Part shown: positions 6,356 through 12,511 of the stretch, one piece after another | Layout: each line of letters opens with the position of its first letter | How positions within the stretch are numbered: the first letter of the stretch is position 1 | Origin: an uncultured Clostridium sp. | Lineage (GTDB): Bacteria; Bacillota; Clostridia; TANB77; CAG-508 | Assembly: GCA_946545035.1 (NCBI GenBank) | Contig: CAMNND010000026.1 | Span: 1 to 12,511, forward strand | Length of the DNA stretch: 12,511 bases | Direction: 5' to 3' | Translations under genes and position numbers: made by a program | The notes under the pieces: model-generated | Told to the model about the DNA's origin: nothing | The model's input: only the letters and a program-made list of their open reading frames with translations | Databases searched by the model: none

Positions 6356-6625
6356 TTATTCCTTATATTTTGTGTTCGTTGATAAAAGTATTTTTAGGGA
6401 CTCATAAGATTTCATATATCTTTCAGCTTCTGAATTATCAAATCCGAAATGTGCTTTGCAATACAAAGTAATAGCTTGAAGTATCATTGCATCGTTTGAA
6501 TTAAGAATAGAAGGGGCAATGCCTACCAGTTCTAATTCTTTTTTACAAGATTTTATTAGACTATTTATTTCTTCATCGAATGCATCATTATTTATTCTTA
6601 AAGAAAGTTTAACTTTTTCTAGCAT
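6356..6625 (-). CDS. Head-tail connector protein (HK97 gp6-like)
   Basis: An 89-residue, all-helical protein of the size and pattern of gp6-like connectors (Phage_connect family): LEKVKLSLRINNDAFDEEIN at the N-terminus, a central SLIKSCKKELELVGI helix, and a third helix with AITLYCKAHFGFDNSEAERY. These proteins form the ring docked under the portal. It directly follows the major capsid gene, its standard place. AAGGAGGT lies about 8 bases upstream of the ATG in the 20-base gap after the capsid stop. Confidence 0.85.
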   Translation of the reverse strand: MLEKVKLSLRINNDAFDEEINSLIKSCKKELELVGIAPSILNSNDAMILQAITLYCKAHFGFDNSEAERYMKSYESLKILLSTNTKYKE

Positions 6626-6645
6626 TGCCTATACCTCCTTAATAA

Positions 6646-7803
6646 TTAAGCTGTTGCTTTAACTAATTTTACGAATGCTTCACCAATAGCTGGCTTACCA
6701 TCGAACATAGCACAACCTAGGTATTCAAAACTATTAGCACTTAACTTTTTATCAGTGTCTACAGTTACATCTTCTGATAAATTTCCTGCATACATTTTGA
6801 AATCTCCTAAATATGCTTCATGGAAGGTTACACTATCATCTAGCATTACTTCATAACCATCAACATAGAATTTTCCATTTTCTTTTACGAAAATATCATT
6901 TTTAGATTTGTCTTGTAATGGTCTAAAATCTGAATATAATGTTTTCTTACTCATTAACCATTTAGCATTTGCATCATATGCACCTGGCAATAAAGCGATT
7001 AAATCAGTTACATTAGCTTCTGTTAAATTTGCAGTTTTACCAACAGTAACTGAATTAGTAGCTCCCCAAGTATTTGCCTTTTCAACACCAGTAGGTTGAT
7101 TTGTTCCTGTTCCAGAAATAATTAATTTGATAATTTTTCTAGCAATTCTTCTTGCTAACATATTTGTTAACCATTTTTCAAATGCATCAATTGACATTTT
7201 TGCAACTGTTTTTGAGATAGTAATATATTTTGTAATCTCATATGAAGTTAAACTTACAGGAATTAATACTTCTCCATCCTCTGTAATAGTTGCTCCTTCA
7301 GTATGAATGTTACCATCTGTTTGGTCAGTTTCAACTGCAAATGTTACATTTCCATCGACTCTTAACAATTCAATTTCATTTAACAATGGAGCATATTGCT
7401 CTAACTTCTCCATAATTAAATTTTGTGTTACTGTAGGAATAGCAGTTCCGACAGAGTTTGCAGCTGAAGTCATTGCTCTTTCTTCTGCATCAGTTAATTT
7501 CTTTCCTTGTAGTTTTTTCAAAAATGCTGTTCTATATTCTGCATTTTCTAATATCTTTCTTTCTTCACTCATTTCTTTTTCTCCTTCTTTATATTCTTCT
7601 TTTTTATCGCCAATAGCTCCCCTTTTAATCTTTTCTAGAGTTTCTCTTCTTTTTTCAGCTTTTGAAACTAATGATTTCTTTTCTTCCTCTAGTTGTTCAA
7701 CTCTTTCTTCAAGTGATTTCATATCTTCTTCTGAAATATCCTCATCACTTGAAAGTCTTTCTTCAATTTGCTTTAATTCTTTTTGAATTTCATCGTAATT
7801 CAT
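6646..7803 (-). CDS. Major capsid protein, HK97 fold
   Basis: A 385-residue protein of the Phage_capsid family. Residues 1-100 are a charged coiled coil (ELKQIEERLSSDEDISEEDM, EERVEQLEEEKKSL), the delta or scaffolding domain that is usually removed by the prohead protease. The mature shell part starts around residues 100-120 (AMTSAANSVGTAIPT), where a P-T/IP turn typically begins the fold. Later parts show the expected E-loop (VTFAVETDQTDGNIHTEGATIT), the spine helix (SIDAFEKWLTNMLARRIARKI) and the C-terminal GDFKMYAGNLSEDVTVD region. It follows the protease by one base; AGGAGG is 8 bases before the ATG, inside the protease's last codons. The cleavage site is inferred from homology of layout, not seen directly. 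Confidence 0.95.
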   Translation of the reverse strand: MNYDEIQKELKQIEERLSSDEDISEEDMKSLEERVEQLEEEKKSLVSKAEKRRETLEKIKRGAIGDKKEEYKEGEKEMSEERKILENAEYRTAFLKKLQGKKLTDAEERAMTSAANSVGTAIPTVTQNLIMEKLEQYAPLLNEIELLRVDGNVTFAVETDQTDGNIHTEGATITEDGEVLIPVSLTSYEITKYITISKTVAKMSIDAFEKWLTNMLARRIARKIIKLIISGTGTNQPTGVEKANTWGATNSVTVGKTANLTEANVTDLIALLPGAYDANAKWLMSKKTLYSDFRPLQDKSKNDIFVKENGKFYVDGYEVMLDDSVTFHEAYLGDFKMYAGNLSEDVTVDTDKKLSANSFEYLGCAMFDGKPAIGEAFVKLVKATA

Positions 7804-7804
7804 T

Positions 7805-8404
7805 TTAAATTCCTCCTATTTCTTTTATTTTTAAATTTAAAAGGAGCTTTCTTTTTGAAAGTTCCCTTTTGGCTCTTAAGTTATCCAACTTCTTCTTTTC
7901 ACTATCCAGTGTACTCAAAGCACGAGCATATATTGAAGTCGTATCATAGAATGGCGTATCCACGACACTCACATCATACAAACGATCAATCTTTAATATT
8001 GTCCTTGTATCAGTAGATAAATCCCATTTTTCTTCTTCTACCGTAAAAGCAAAACTCATTTTATCTAATAATCCTGCTTGAATTGATTTGTAAATATCTA
8101 TATTAGAAGTTGTATTTATAAGTTCTGCTCTAATCAATAAACCTTTGTCATCAATAGATAAACTTAGTGAATTATTTCTTGTTCTGGCTAATATTAAATG
8201 GCTATCATCGTGATTATATTTTAGTGGAACATCTTTCATATCACATCCATTAAAAGCATTTCTATCAATTATTTCGGTGAATCCATGAGTTGCAGGACTA
8301 TCAAATACTACTGCATATCCTTCAACTATCATTTTTTCACTATCATTATCATTTCTAACTTGTAAGTTTTCTGCAAAAAATCTTACTTCTTTTTTGTCAT
8401 TCAT
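7805..8404 (-). CDS. HK97-family prohead protease
   Basis: A serine protease that matures the prohead by cutting the capsid scaffold domain. The frame can be extended to a TTG at 8440, but GGAAGGAG lies 7 bases before the ATG at 8404-8402, which begins MNDKKEVRFF; this start (199 residues) is chosen. Typical motifs: VEGYAVVFDSPA, IDRNAFNG, the catalytic His in KYNHD (residue 65 here), the catalytic Ser in DKMSFAF (residue 117), and LYDVSVVDTPFY, where the third catalytic-region acid is usual (Asp here rather than the common Glu). The basic, helical C-terminus (KRELSKRKLLLNLK) may be a scaffold-like tail. It lies between a 46-residue gene and the capsid gene. Confidence 0.92.
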   Translation of the reverse strand: MNDKKEVRFFAENLQVRNDNDSEKMIVEGYAVVFDSPATHGFTEIIDRNAFNGCDMKDVPLKYNHDDSHLILARTRNNSLSLSIDDKGLLIRAELINTTSNIDIYKSIQAGLLDKMSFAFTVEEEKWDLSTDTRTILKIDRLYDVSVVDTPFYDTTSIYARALSTLDSEKKKLDNLRAKRELSKRKLLLNLKIKEIGGI

Positions 8405-8405
8405 A

Positions 8406-8546
8406 TTAATACTCCTTCCCACTTGGCAAAATAAAAACAACTTCTTGATTTTTATAAGTTGTTTCTCTTAACTTATCTAAATATTTTTTTGTATGTACTT
8501 CTTTAATCTTTATCTTCTTTTTTTCCGTTGCTTGTACTTGCTCCAT
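8406..8546 (-). CDS. Small 46-residue protein between portal and protease, function unknown
   Basis: This frame begins MEQVQATEKK, continues HTKKYLDKLRETTYKNQEVV and ends FILPSGKEY. The stop is separated from the protease ATG by one base (TAA-T-ATG), and the protease ribosome site lies in its last codons, the same tight packing as the known genes. It overlaps the end of the portal gene by 44 bases in another frame. AAGGAGG lies 9 bases before the ATG (and 6 before an in-frame GTG at 8549-8547); the portal gene uses AAG GAG there, although it otherwise prefers AAA and GAA, which suggests selection for a ribosome site. It fills a gap that is otherwise empty. The Lys-rich N-terminus and hydrophobic end (VVFILP) match no family I recognise. 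Confidence 0.65.
   Translation of the reverse strand: MEQVQATEKKKIKIKEVHTKKYLDKLRETTYKNQEVVFILPSGKEY
8435..8464 (-). repeat. 9-bp inverted repeat within the small gene
   Basis: AAACAACTT (8435-8443) and AAGTTGTTT (8456-8464) are exact reverse complements with a 12-base spacer. In the transcript the stem is followed by a T-rich run (TTATTTTG), so it resembles a weak A/T-rich terminator, but it lies in an open frame and the stem has only two G-C pairs. Confidence 0.35.
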
Positions 8547-9744
8547 CACTATCATCCTCCTTATTAGAATTATTATCTACTACATCTTTATCTAAATTAT
8601 TTACCTCTGTATATTCTTTACGAATATATCTCTTGTCTTCAGCATCTGGAACATGAGGTAGATTCCAAATATCCATAACCTGATTGGTACTTAAAATACC
8701 TCTATCAAATAATTGCTGTGAAACATTAAGTTTTGTATTATTACTAATAAATTGTAATTTAGTACTTTCTAATACAACATTTAATCCTCTTTCAATGTCA
8801 GACTGTTTTATAATCATATTTGTTAAAACTTGACTAATTTGGATTGCTATTGGTTCAATAACATCTTCATAAAATAAATTCCATTGATCTTCTGTTGCAG
8901 TATTTTGCAATATGGCTTCACTCATATGAAAATAATCAAATACATTATTCTTTATTAAATCCATTTGTTCTTTATCTACAATAAAAGGTTTACTATCTAC
9001 TTTTTGTATTTCTGAATATTTATTATCAAATATTAGTATTCCTCCATTATTTTCCATAGATAATTGTTCTTCTTTTAGTCTTTTTTGTTCTTTCTTAATG
9101 CTTTCATCATTTTGTACAATTCCAAGTCTAGCTAGGAATCTAATCATAGCACCACTTTTTATTCCTTCTTTGATTCCTTGTTCTTGAGTATCAATTAAAT
9201 CCATAGTGGAATCAATTGCGTTGTTTGTTTCCCCAACATATTCTTTTTTGTAGTAATGCCTTTTTAGTGAACCAACTAAATCATATTCTATTACATATTC
9301 TTCTTGTTGAATTTTATAAACTAAATAATCAATATTATCTACTGTAACTATTTTGGAGCCTGATGCTCTTACAGGATAAAATCCTACAACATTCATATTT
9401 AAATCATTATCGTATATAGGTACAATATAGGCATTATTTTCTACAGTTAAAATCGTAACTAGCCGATATATAAATTGTTGCGTAGTCATTAATCTATTTG
9501 GTTTGTTCTGTAGTATTGCATTTATTCTATTATAATTTTTATTTCCATTAATTACTGGATGTAATTTGCTGCATTGATTCGCTATTTTATCAATGCAAGT
9601 TCTTGTTAATCCCATTTCGTATAAACCACCATTATAGCTCGTAAAAATGGGACTATATCCATTAATCATTTTGAAAGTGTTTGTTAATTTTTTTATATTT
9701 TTTCTCTCTTCTACATTTTTTCTAAACCTATCAAATATTCCCAT
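8503..9744 (-). CDS. Portal protein, HK97 family
   Basis: A 413-residue protein of the phage portal family, the dodecameric ring at the packaging vertex. The N-terminus starts GIFDRFRK and reaches YEMGLTRTCIDKIANQCSKL, a typical portal helix; the TTQQFIYRLVTILTVENNAYIVP segment and the later TATEDQWNLFYEDVIEPIAIQISQ part are diagnostic. The C-terminus has the NLPHVPDAEDKRYI stretch (the usual nucleus of the C-terminal crown) and an Asp/Ser/Lys-rich tail (EDDSDGASTSNGKKEDKD) that is probably disordered. AGGAGG is 6 bases before the ATG. Terminase ends 10 bases upstream. The last 44 bases are shared with the small gene in another frame. Confidence 0.94.
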   Translation of the reverse strand: MGIFDRFRKNVEERKNIKKLTNTFKMINGYSPIFTSYNGGLYEMGLTRTCIDKIANQCSKLHPVINGNKNYNRINAILQNKPNRLMTTQQFIYRLVTILTVENNAYIVPIYDNDLNMNVVGFYPVRASGSKIVTVDNIDYLVYKIQQEEYVIEYDLVGSLKRHYYKKEYVGETNNAIDSTMDLIDTQEQGIKEGIKSGAMIRFLARLGIVQNDESIKKEQKRLKEEQLSMENNGGILIFDNKYSEIQKVDSKPFIVDKEQMDLIKNNVFDYFHMSEAILQNTATEDQWNLFYEDVIEPIAIQISQVLTNMIIKQSDIERGLNVVLESTKLQFISNNTKLNVSQQLFDRGILSTNQVMDIWNLPHVPDAEDKRYIRKEYTEVNNLDKDVVDNNSNKEDDSDGASTSNGKKEDKD

Positions 9745-9754
9745 ATTATTCCTC

Positions 9755-11386
9755 CTATATATTTAAATAATCTTCATAATGCCTTTGATATACTACATAG
9801 GAATCTATCAAACTAACTGCACCATCGATTCTTTGTTTTGAATTTTTTCCTTTTACTGGTCTAATATTATCATTTTTATCTACTTCAATTTGTGTATTGG
9901 TTAAACACCATTTTAAGATTGGATTATTATTATAGTTAATTTTTTTATCTGCCAAGTCAGAAGCTAATATTTTCATTGGCGTACTCATAGTTTTTGCTCC
10001 TTGAATAACTGGTTCTAATGTATAACCATTTTGTTTCATCTCATCAGCCCATTGATTTGCACCCCATTGGTCGTAACCTACCCAGAGAGTATAAATATTA
10101 TATTTATCTCTCAATTCATTAAACCAATTAGTTACATCAGAAAAATTAACCATATTACCAGAGCTAAATCTTATGTAACCATTTTCTTTCCAAACTTTAT
10201 ATGGTACTTTATCTTCTGATTCGTGTTGTGTTGCTCGTTCTTCTGGAATAAAGTACATTTGTGTAACAAACAAATCATTATTTTTTTTAATTAAACATGT
10301 AGCACATGTTAAATCTCCAACAGAGGATAAGTCAACACCACCAATTCCATAACATCCATTTAAATCTTTTAAATCAAAAGCTGATTTATTTTCTACGGTT
10401 TCAAATGTCAGCCATGAACCAACACCAGTTTCTCGTATATTGAAATCTTTTGTTAAGAGAGTTGGTAAATAGTTTTTATCGTTTCTAGCTCTTTTAACTT
10501 GTTCTTTTAAGTAGTCAATGCCTTTTATTGTTCCTAATCCTGGATTGGCTTTAATCCATTTTTTTTGAATAGTCCATTCACTTCTTGAATCTAATTCATA
10601 AATAAAACACAAAAATCTTTCATCTTTTTTTGTGCCATTTAGTATATCCTCAGACAGTTCATAAAGAGAATCATATATATTTTCTCTTATAAATCCTGCT
10701 GTAGATATTGAAACTAATAAAGGTTGTTGCCTAGCACTCATTGATTGTTTAGAAACATCGTATATATTTCTATCTTTCCATGCGTGTACTTCATCCAATA
10801 TTCCACAATGCATATTTAATCCATCAAGAGTATTTGAATCACTGGCTAGTGGTTCAAATGTACTAAATGTTAAATCAACATATAAATCACTTTTTCTCTT
10901 TCTAATATGCTTTTGTAATAAAGCACTTTGAGAAACCATATTTTTTGCTTCTTCAAATACAATTTTAGCTTGGTCCTTTTTAGAAGCAACACAGCAAACC
11001 TGTGCACCACCTTCATGATCAGCAAACAACATATATAATCCTATTGCTGATAGAAGTGTTGATTTACCATTTTTTCTTGCTACAACTATAAAAACTTCTC
11101 TATATTTTCTAAAACCTTTTTCATCAACAAAACCAAATATCGTTTGAATAATTGCTTTTTGCCATAAATCTAAAACAACAGGCTTGCCAGCCCATTGTCC
11201 TTTAGAATGTTTACAAAACTTTTCAATAAAATTAATTGGTCTTGTTGCTTTATCTATATCAAAATGATATTTATCAGGATTATTTAAATCAGAAACTATC
11301 ATTTCATATTGTTTCTTTACTTTTTTTGAAACTTCAATTTTTCCACTTACAATTAAATTATAGTAAGTTAATATATAATTCATCAT
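9755..11386 (-). CDS. terL: Terminase large subunit (ATPase and nuclease)
   Basis: A 543-residue packaging motor of the Terminase_1 type. The ATPase half shows Walker A VARKNGKS at residues 102-109, Walker B ILDEVHAW (Asp198, Glu199), and the coupling motif VSISTAGF at 225-232. The nuclease half has the expected acidic residues: VDLSSVGDLT (Asp352), VGYDQWGANQW (Asp439) and QRIDGAVSLIDS (Asp521). The size is normal and no intein or break is visible. The ATG overlaps the small-subunit stop as ATGA and is followed by a second ATG, with no clear ribosome site, so coupled translation is likely. It cuts and pumps DNA into the prohead through the portal encoded next. Confidence 0.97.
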   Translation of the reverse strand: MMNYILTYYNLIVSGKIEVSKKVKKQYEMIVSDLNNPDKYHFDIDKATRPINFIEKFCKHSKGQWAGKPVVLDLWQKAIIQTIFGFVDEKGFRKYREVFIVVARKNGKSTLLSAIGLYMLFADHEGGAQVCCVASKKDQAKIVFEEAKNMVSQSALLQKHIRKRKSDLYVDLTFSTFEPLASDSNTLDGLNMHCGILDEVHAWKDRNIYDVSKQSMSARQQPLLVSISTAGFIRENIYDSLYELSEDILNGTKKDERFLCFIYELDSRSEWTIQKKWIKANPGLGTIKGIDYLKEQVKRARNDKNYLPTLLTKDFNIRETGVGSWLTFETVENKSAFDLKDLNGCYGIGGVDLSSVGDLTCATCLIKKNNDLFVTQMYFIPEERATQHESEDKVPYKVWKENGYIRFSSGNMVNFSDVTNWFNELRDKYNIYTLWVGYDQWGANQWADEMKQNGYTLEPVIQGAKTMSTPMKILASDLADKKINYNNNPILKWCLTNTQIEVDKNDNIRPVKGKNSKQRIDGAVSLIDSYVVYQRHYEDYLNI

Positions 11387-11790
11387 GTATTAAGGAATGA
11401 TTCCAACTCATCAGGTTCATTTTTACCTGCTGATGAGTTATCATTTTTAGTTAAATCGCACAATTGTTTTACAACTGTTTGATATGATTTAACAGTATCT
11501 CTATAATCTTTCATAAGTGGATTAGCTTTTGTGAATTGTTGACTAGCATTAATTGTTAAAACAGTTAAATTATCTGAATTAATGTTTTTTTCTATATCTT
11601 CTGCAAGTATCAACAAAAAAGAAGCTCTAGCACAGAGTTTCTTTATGACATGTGTTTTGTCATCTTGAGATACACAAAATAAACTTGTAAGTCTTTTATA
11701 CTCTTTAGTTATCCTACCTTTTCTTGCTGCAAGTTTTCTTTTGCTCATTTCTTCTTCGGTTATCTTATCTTTTTCTTTCTTTTTCTCCAT
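11383..11790 (-). CDS. terS: Terminase small subunit (P27-like)
   Basis: A 135-residue protein directly before the large terminase gene (ATGA overlap), the normal place of the DNA-recognition subunit. The N-terminus is very Lys-rich (MEKKKEKDKITEEEMSKRKLAARKG), fitting DNA contact. The core (KLCARASFLLILAEDIEKNI) is a helix pair and the C-terminal TVLTINASQQFTKANPLMKDYRD to QTVVKQLCDL region resembles the P27-type small terminase, where NP..K.YR is recurrent. Family assignment rests on this pattern and place. AGGAG lies 6 bases before the ATG. It probably recognises a packaging site in the gap just upstream. Confidence 0.8.
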   Translation of the reverse strand: MEKKKEKDKITEEEMSKRKLAARKGRITKEYKRLTSLFCVSQDDKTHVIKKLCARASFLLILAEDIEKNINSDNLTVLTINASQQFTKANPLMKDYRDTVKSYQTVVKQLCDLTKNDNSSAGKNEPDELESFLNT

Positions 11791-11870
11791 GCTTTCTCCT
11801 TTCTACCCCCCTCACATGATTTTTGCCAGGTTGGGGCAAAAAAAGGTTCATCGCGCGGTTTATTTATATA
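11791..11870. other. Noncoding gap before terS, possible cos / packaging site
   Basis: This 80-base gap between an HNH-linked small gene and terS is unusually G/C-rich in places for this genome: cgcgcgg at 11852-11858, a C-run (accccccct, 11806-11814 region) and an 8-bp inverted repeat TTTTTGCC (11820-11827) with GGCAAAAA (11835-11842), spacer 7. Phages with an HNH gene next to terS/terL are usually cos-type and carry cos in this interval; HNH proteins can assist the cut. No overhang can be read from sequence alone, so the cos call is inference. A 28-codon frame from ATG 11849-11847 has no ribosome site and is not called. Confidence 0.4.
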
Positions 11871-12074
11871 TTATTTTCTAGTTTCAATAGGGGGAGTATT
11901 TATTAACTCTAACGAAACTATATTAACTGTATTTATAAATTGTGTTGTCCCCTCTTTTGTTTCAACCATTAACGTACTCATACTATCTAATGCTTTAATC
12001 AATACATCTTTATTTATTTCCTCTTTAAGATGTATATCAAAGAAGTTAGTATCTGTTAATACTCTTAATACCAC
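11871..12074 (-). CDS. Small phage protein of unknown function between HNH and terS
   Basis: A 67-residue frame with a GTG start: the protein begins VLRVLTDTNFFDIHLKEEIN and continues through KDVLIKALDSMSTLMVE to TTQFINTVNIVSLELI. A strand-helix-strand pattern is likely. No motif identifies a function. The start is 7 bases after the HNH stop; the nearest ribosome site, AAGGAG in the last HNH codons, is 11 bases from the GTG, which is long, so expression may depend on the upstream gene. Small unknown genes at this place between HNH and terS are common in Firmicutes phages. The call as a real gene rests on tight packing and a protein-like composition. Confidence 0.68.
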   Translation of the reverse strand: MVLRVLTDTNFFDIHLKEEINKDVLIKALDSMSTLMVETKEGTTQFINTVNIVSLELINTPPIETRK

Positions 12075-12081
12075 AGTTAAA

Positions 12082-12375
12082 TCATCTCCTTATTAATTCT
12101 CCGTTAGCATTAAACATCACTTCATTTGTAGTAGCATCAACACCTTCGTGAATAATAGCATGACACTCTCTACAAACTGGTATAAGATTATCTTCTCCTA
12201 ATGTTATTTTAGGGTTGTTTATATTTAATGGAGTAAGCCAAATAATATGATGCACTATCTCTGCTGGCCTTTCTTCACATTTCTGACAAAGATAGTGATA
12301 TTTGGATAATATATAATCTCTTGTTTTTTTCCAATTAGAAGATTGATAAAATTCTTTAGCAAACTCTTTAGCCAT
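12082..12375 (-). CDS. HNH endonuclease (phage packaging-associated)
   Basis: A 97-residue HNH nuclease, the size of the small HNH proteins found beside terminase genes. Two CxxC pairs, Cys30/Cys33 and Cys68/Cys71, bind a structural zinc; the catalytic core is IVHHII (His42/His43), Asn63 in EDNLIPV and His72/His76 in CRECHAIIH. The WLTPLNINNPKITLG stretch is typical of this subfamily (HH.I.L...N..p..t....NL..lC..CH). Such proteins are needed for cos cleavage with terminase in HK97 and several Gram-positive phages. The ATG has a GAGGTGAT site 5-6 bases upstream, just after the leader hairpin. Confidence 0.93.
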   Translation of the reverse strand: MAKEFAKEFYQSSNWKKTRDYILSKYHYLCQKCEERPAEIVHHIIWLTPLNINNPKITLGEDNLIPVCRECHAIIHEGVDATTNEVMFNANGELIRR

Positions 12376-12387
12376 GATATCACCTCG

Positions 12388-12470
12388 TTATAAGCACTGC
12401 ACCAGCAATATGTACTCATTATTCAATAATGTATAGCTTTCAAACCATATTACCAGTACACTGCCTATAA
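12388..12470 (-). promoter_or_regulatory. Structured leader hairpin upstream of the HNH gene
   Basis: In the minus-strand transcript the 25 bases from 12470 to 12446 (TTATAGGCAGTG...) pair with the 25 bases from 12412 to 12388 (...GTGCAGTGCTTATAA) at 24 of 25 positions, with five G-U pairs and one G-G mismatch; at DNA level only 19 of 25 match. The 33-base loop contains a second palindrome, CATTATTcAATAATG on the plus strand (12417-12431). The arm ends 2 bases before the HNH ribosome site. A shorter competing hairpin (CACTGTC with GGCAGTG, 12478-12459) shares the 5' arm. A 40-codon open frame through this stretch (12388-12510) is not supported as a gene. Confidence 0.6.
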
Positions 12471-12511
12471 AGACAGTGCCACCAAGAAAACAATTGTCTG
12501 TACTTCCTAAG

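Noticed and set aside
7307..7786. 159-codon plus-strand open frame
   Set aside because: Antisense to the coiled-coil region of the capsid gene; its Ser-rich composition mirrors the Glu/Lys codons on the other strand.
8405..8440. Extended protease start at TTG 8440
   Set aside because: No ribosome site before the TTG; the ATG at 8404 has GGAAGGAG at good spacing and gives the usual N-terminus.
11763..11849. 28-codon minus-strand frame from ATG 11849-11847
   Set aside because: No ribosome site, overlaps terS in another frame and lies over the possible cos region; basic low-complexity end.
12082..12470. HNH gene plus upstream structured RNA as an IscB/HEARO-type RNA-guided nuclease
   Set aside because: The protein has only 97 residues with a lone HNH domain, no RuvC or bridge helix; it matches the terminase-linked HNH family.
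12466..12496. Weak promoter-like pair (TTGTTT, 18 bases, TATAGG) on the minus strand
   Set aside because: Only partial match to the consensus in a very A/T-rich genome; it also overlaps the hairpin arms.
12388..12510. 40-codon open frame at the window edge on the minus strand, ending just before the HNH ribosome site
   Set aside because: It could be the end of an upstream gene, but it coincides with the long RNA hairpin, uses G/C-richer codons (CTG, GTG) than its neighbours, and has no start or recognisable motif in the window. The sequence beyond 12511 would decide.
1..12511. CRISPR array, tRNA, insertion sequence, toxin-antitoxin or defence genes
   Set aside because: No spaced direct repeats, cloverleaf, transposase motif or defence domains were seen on either strand.

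Overview
The window is the packaging, head and tail gene block of a tailed phage or prophage (siphovirus type, HK97 fold). All supported genes are on the minus strand, so the operon reads from high to low coordinates. The DNA is very A+T-rich (roughly 70% by eye). Most genes have strong AGGAGG-type Shine-Dalgarno sites, TTA/AAA/GAA codons dominate, and TGA is used as a stop, so the code is standard. This suggests a low-GC Bacillota host, most likely clostridial or a related gut lineage. No integrase, repressor or lysis gene is present, so prophage and free phage cannot be told apart.

Order of transcription: a structured leader (12388-12470), an HNH endonuclease, an unknown 67-residue protein, an intergenic G/C-rich patch that may be cos (11791-11870), terminase small and large subunits, portal, a 46-residue gene hidden in the portal-protease gap, prohead protease, major capsid protein, gp6-like connector, head-closure adaptor, HK97 gp10-like protein, tail terminator, major tail protein, tail assembly chaperone with a -1 frameshift extension, a short tape measure protein, distal tail protein, and the tail-tip/endopeptidase protein, which runs off the window at position 1. 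Genes are packed with 1-20 base gaps or short overlaps (TAATG, ATGA, TAA-T-ATG). The only larger gaps are 4497-4581 (hairpin), 11791-11870 (possible cos) and 12376-12511 (leader hairpin).

The genes work as one assembly line. HNH and terminase cut and pump DNA through the portal; the protease matures the HK97-type shell; connector, closure and terminator proteins join head to tail; chaperone and tape measure direct tail-tube polymerisation; Dit and the tip protein form the host-facing end.

No new defence or accessory system is visible. The less ordinary signals are at RNA level: a -1 frameshift cassette (two overlapping slippery heptamers plus a hairpin containing the zero-frame stop) at 4159-4203; a hairpin masking the ribosome site of the tail-tip gene at 1706-1755; a 25-nt imperfect inverted repeat before the HNH gene that pairs better as minus-strand RNA than as DNA; and a perfect 15-bp inverted repeat after the major tail gene. 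A small gene at 8406-8546 would be missed by usual length cut-offs.
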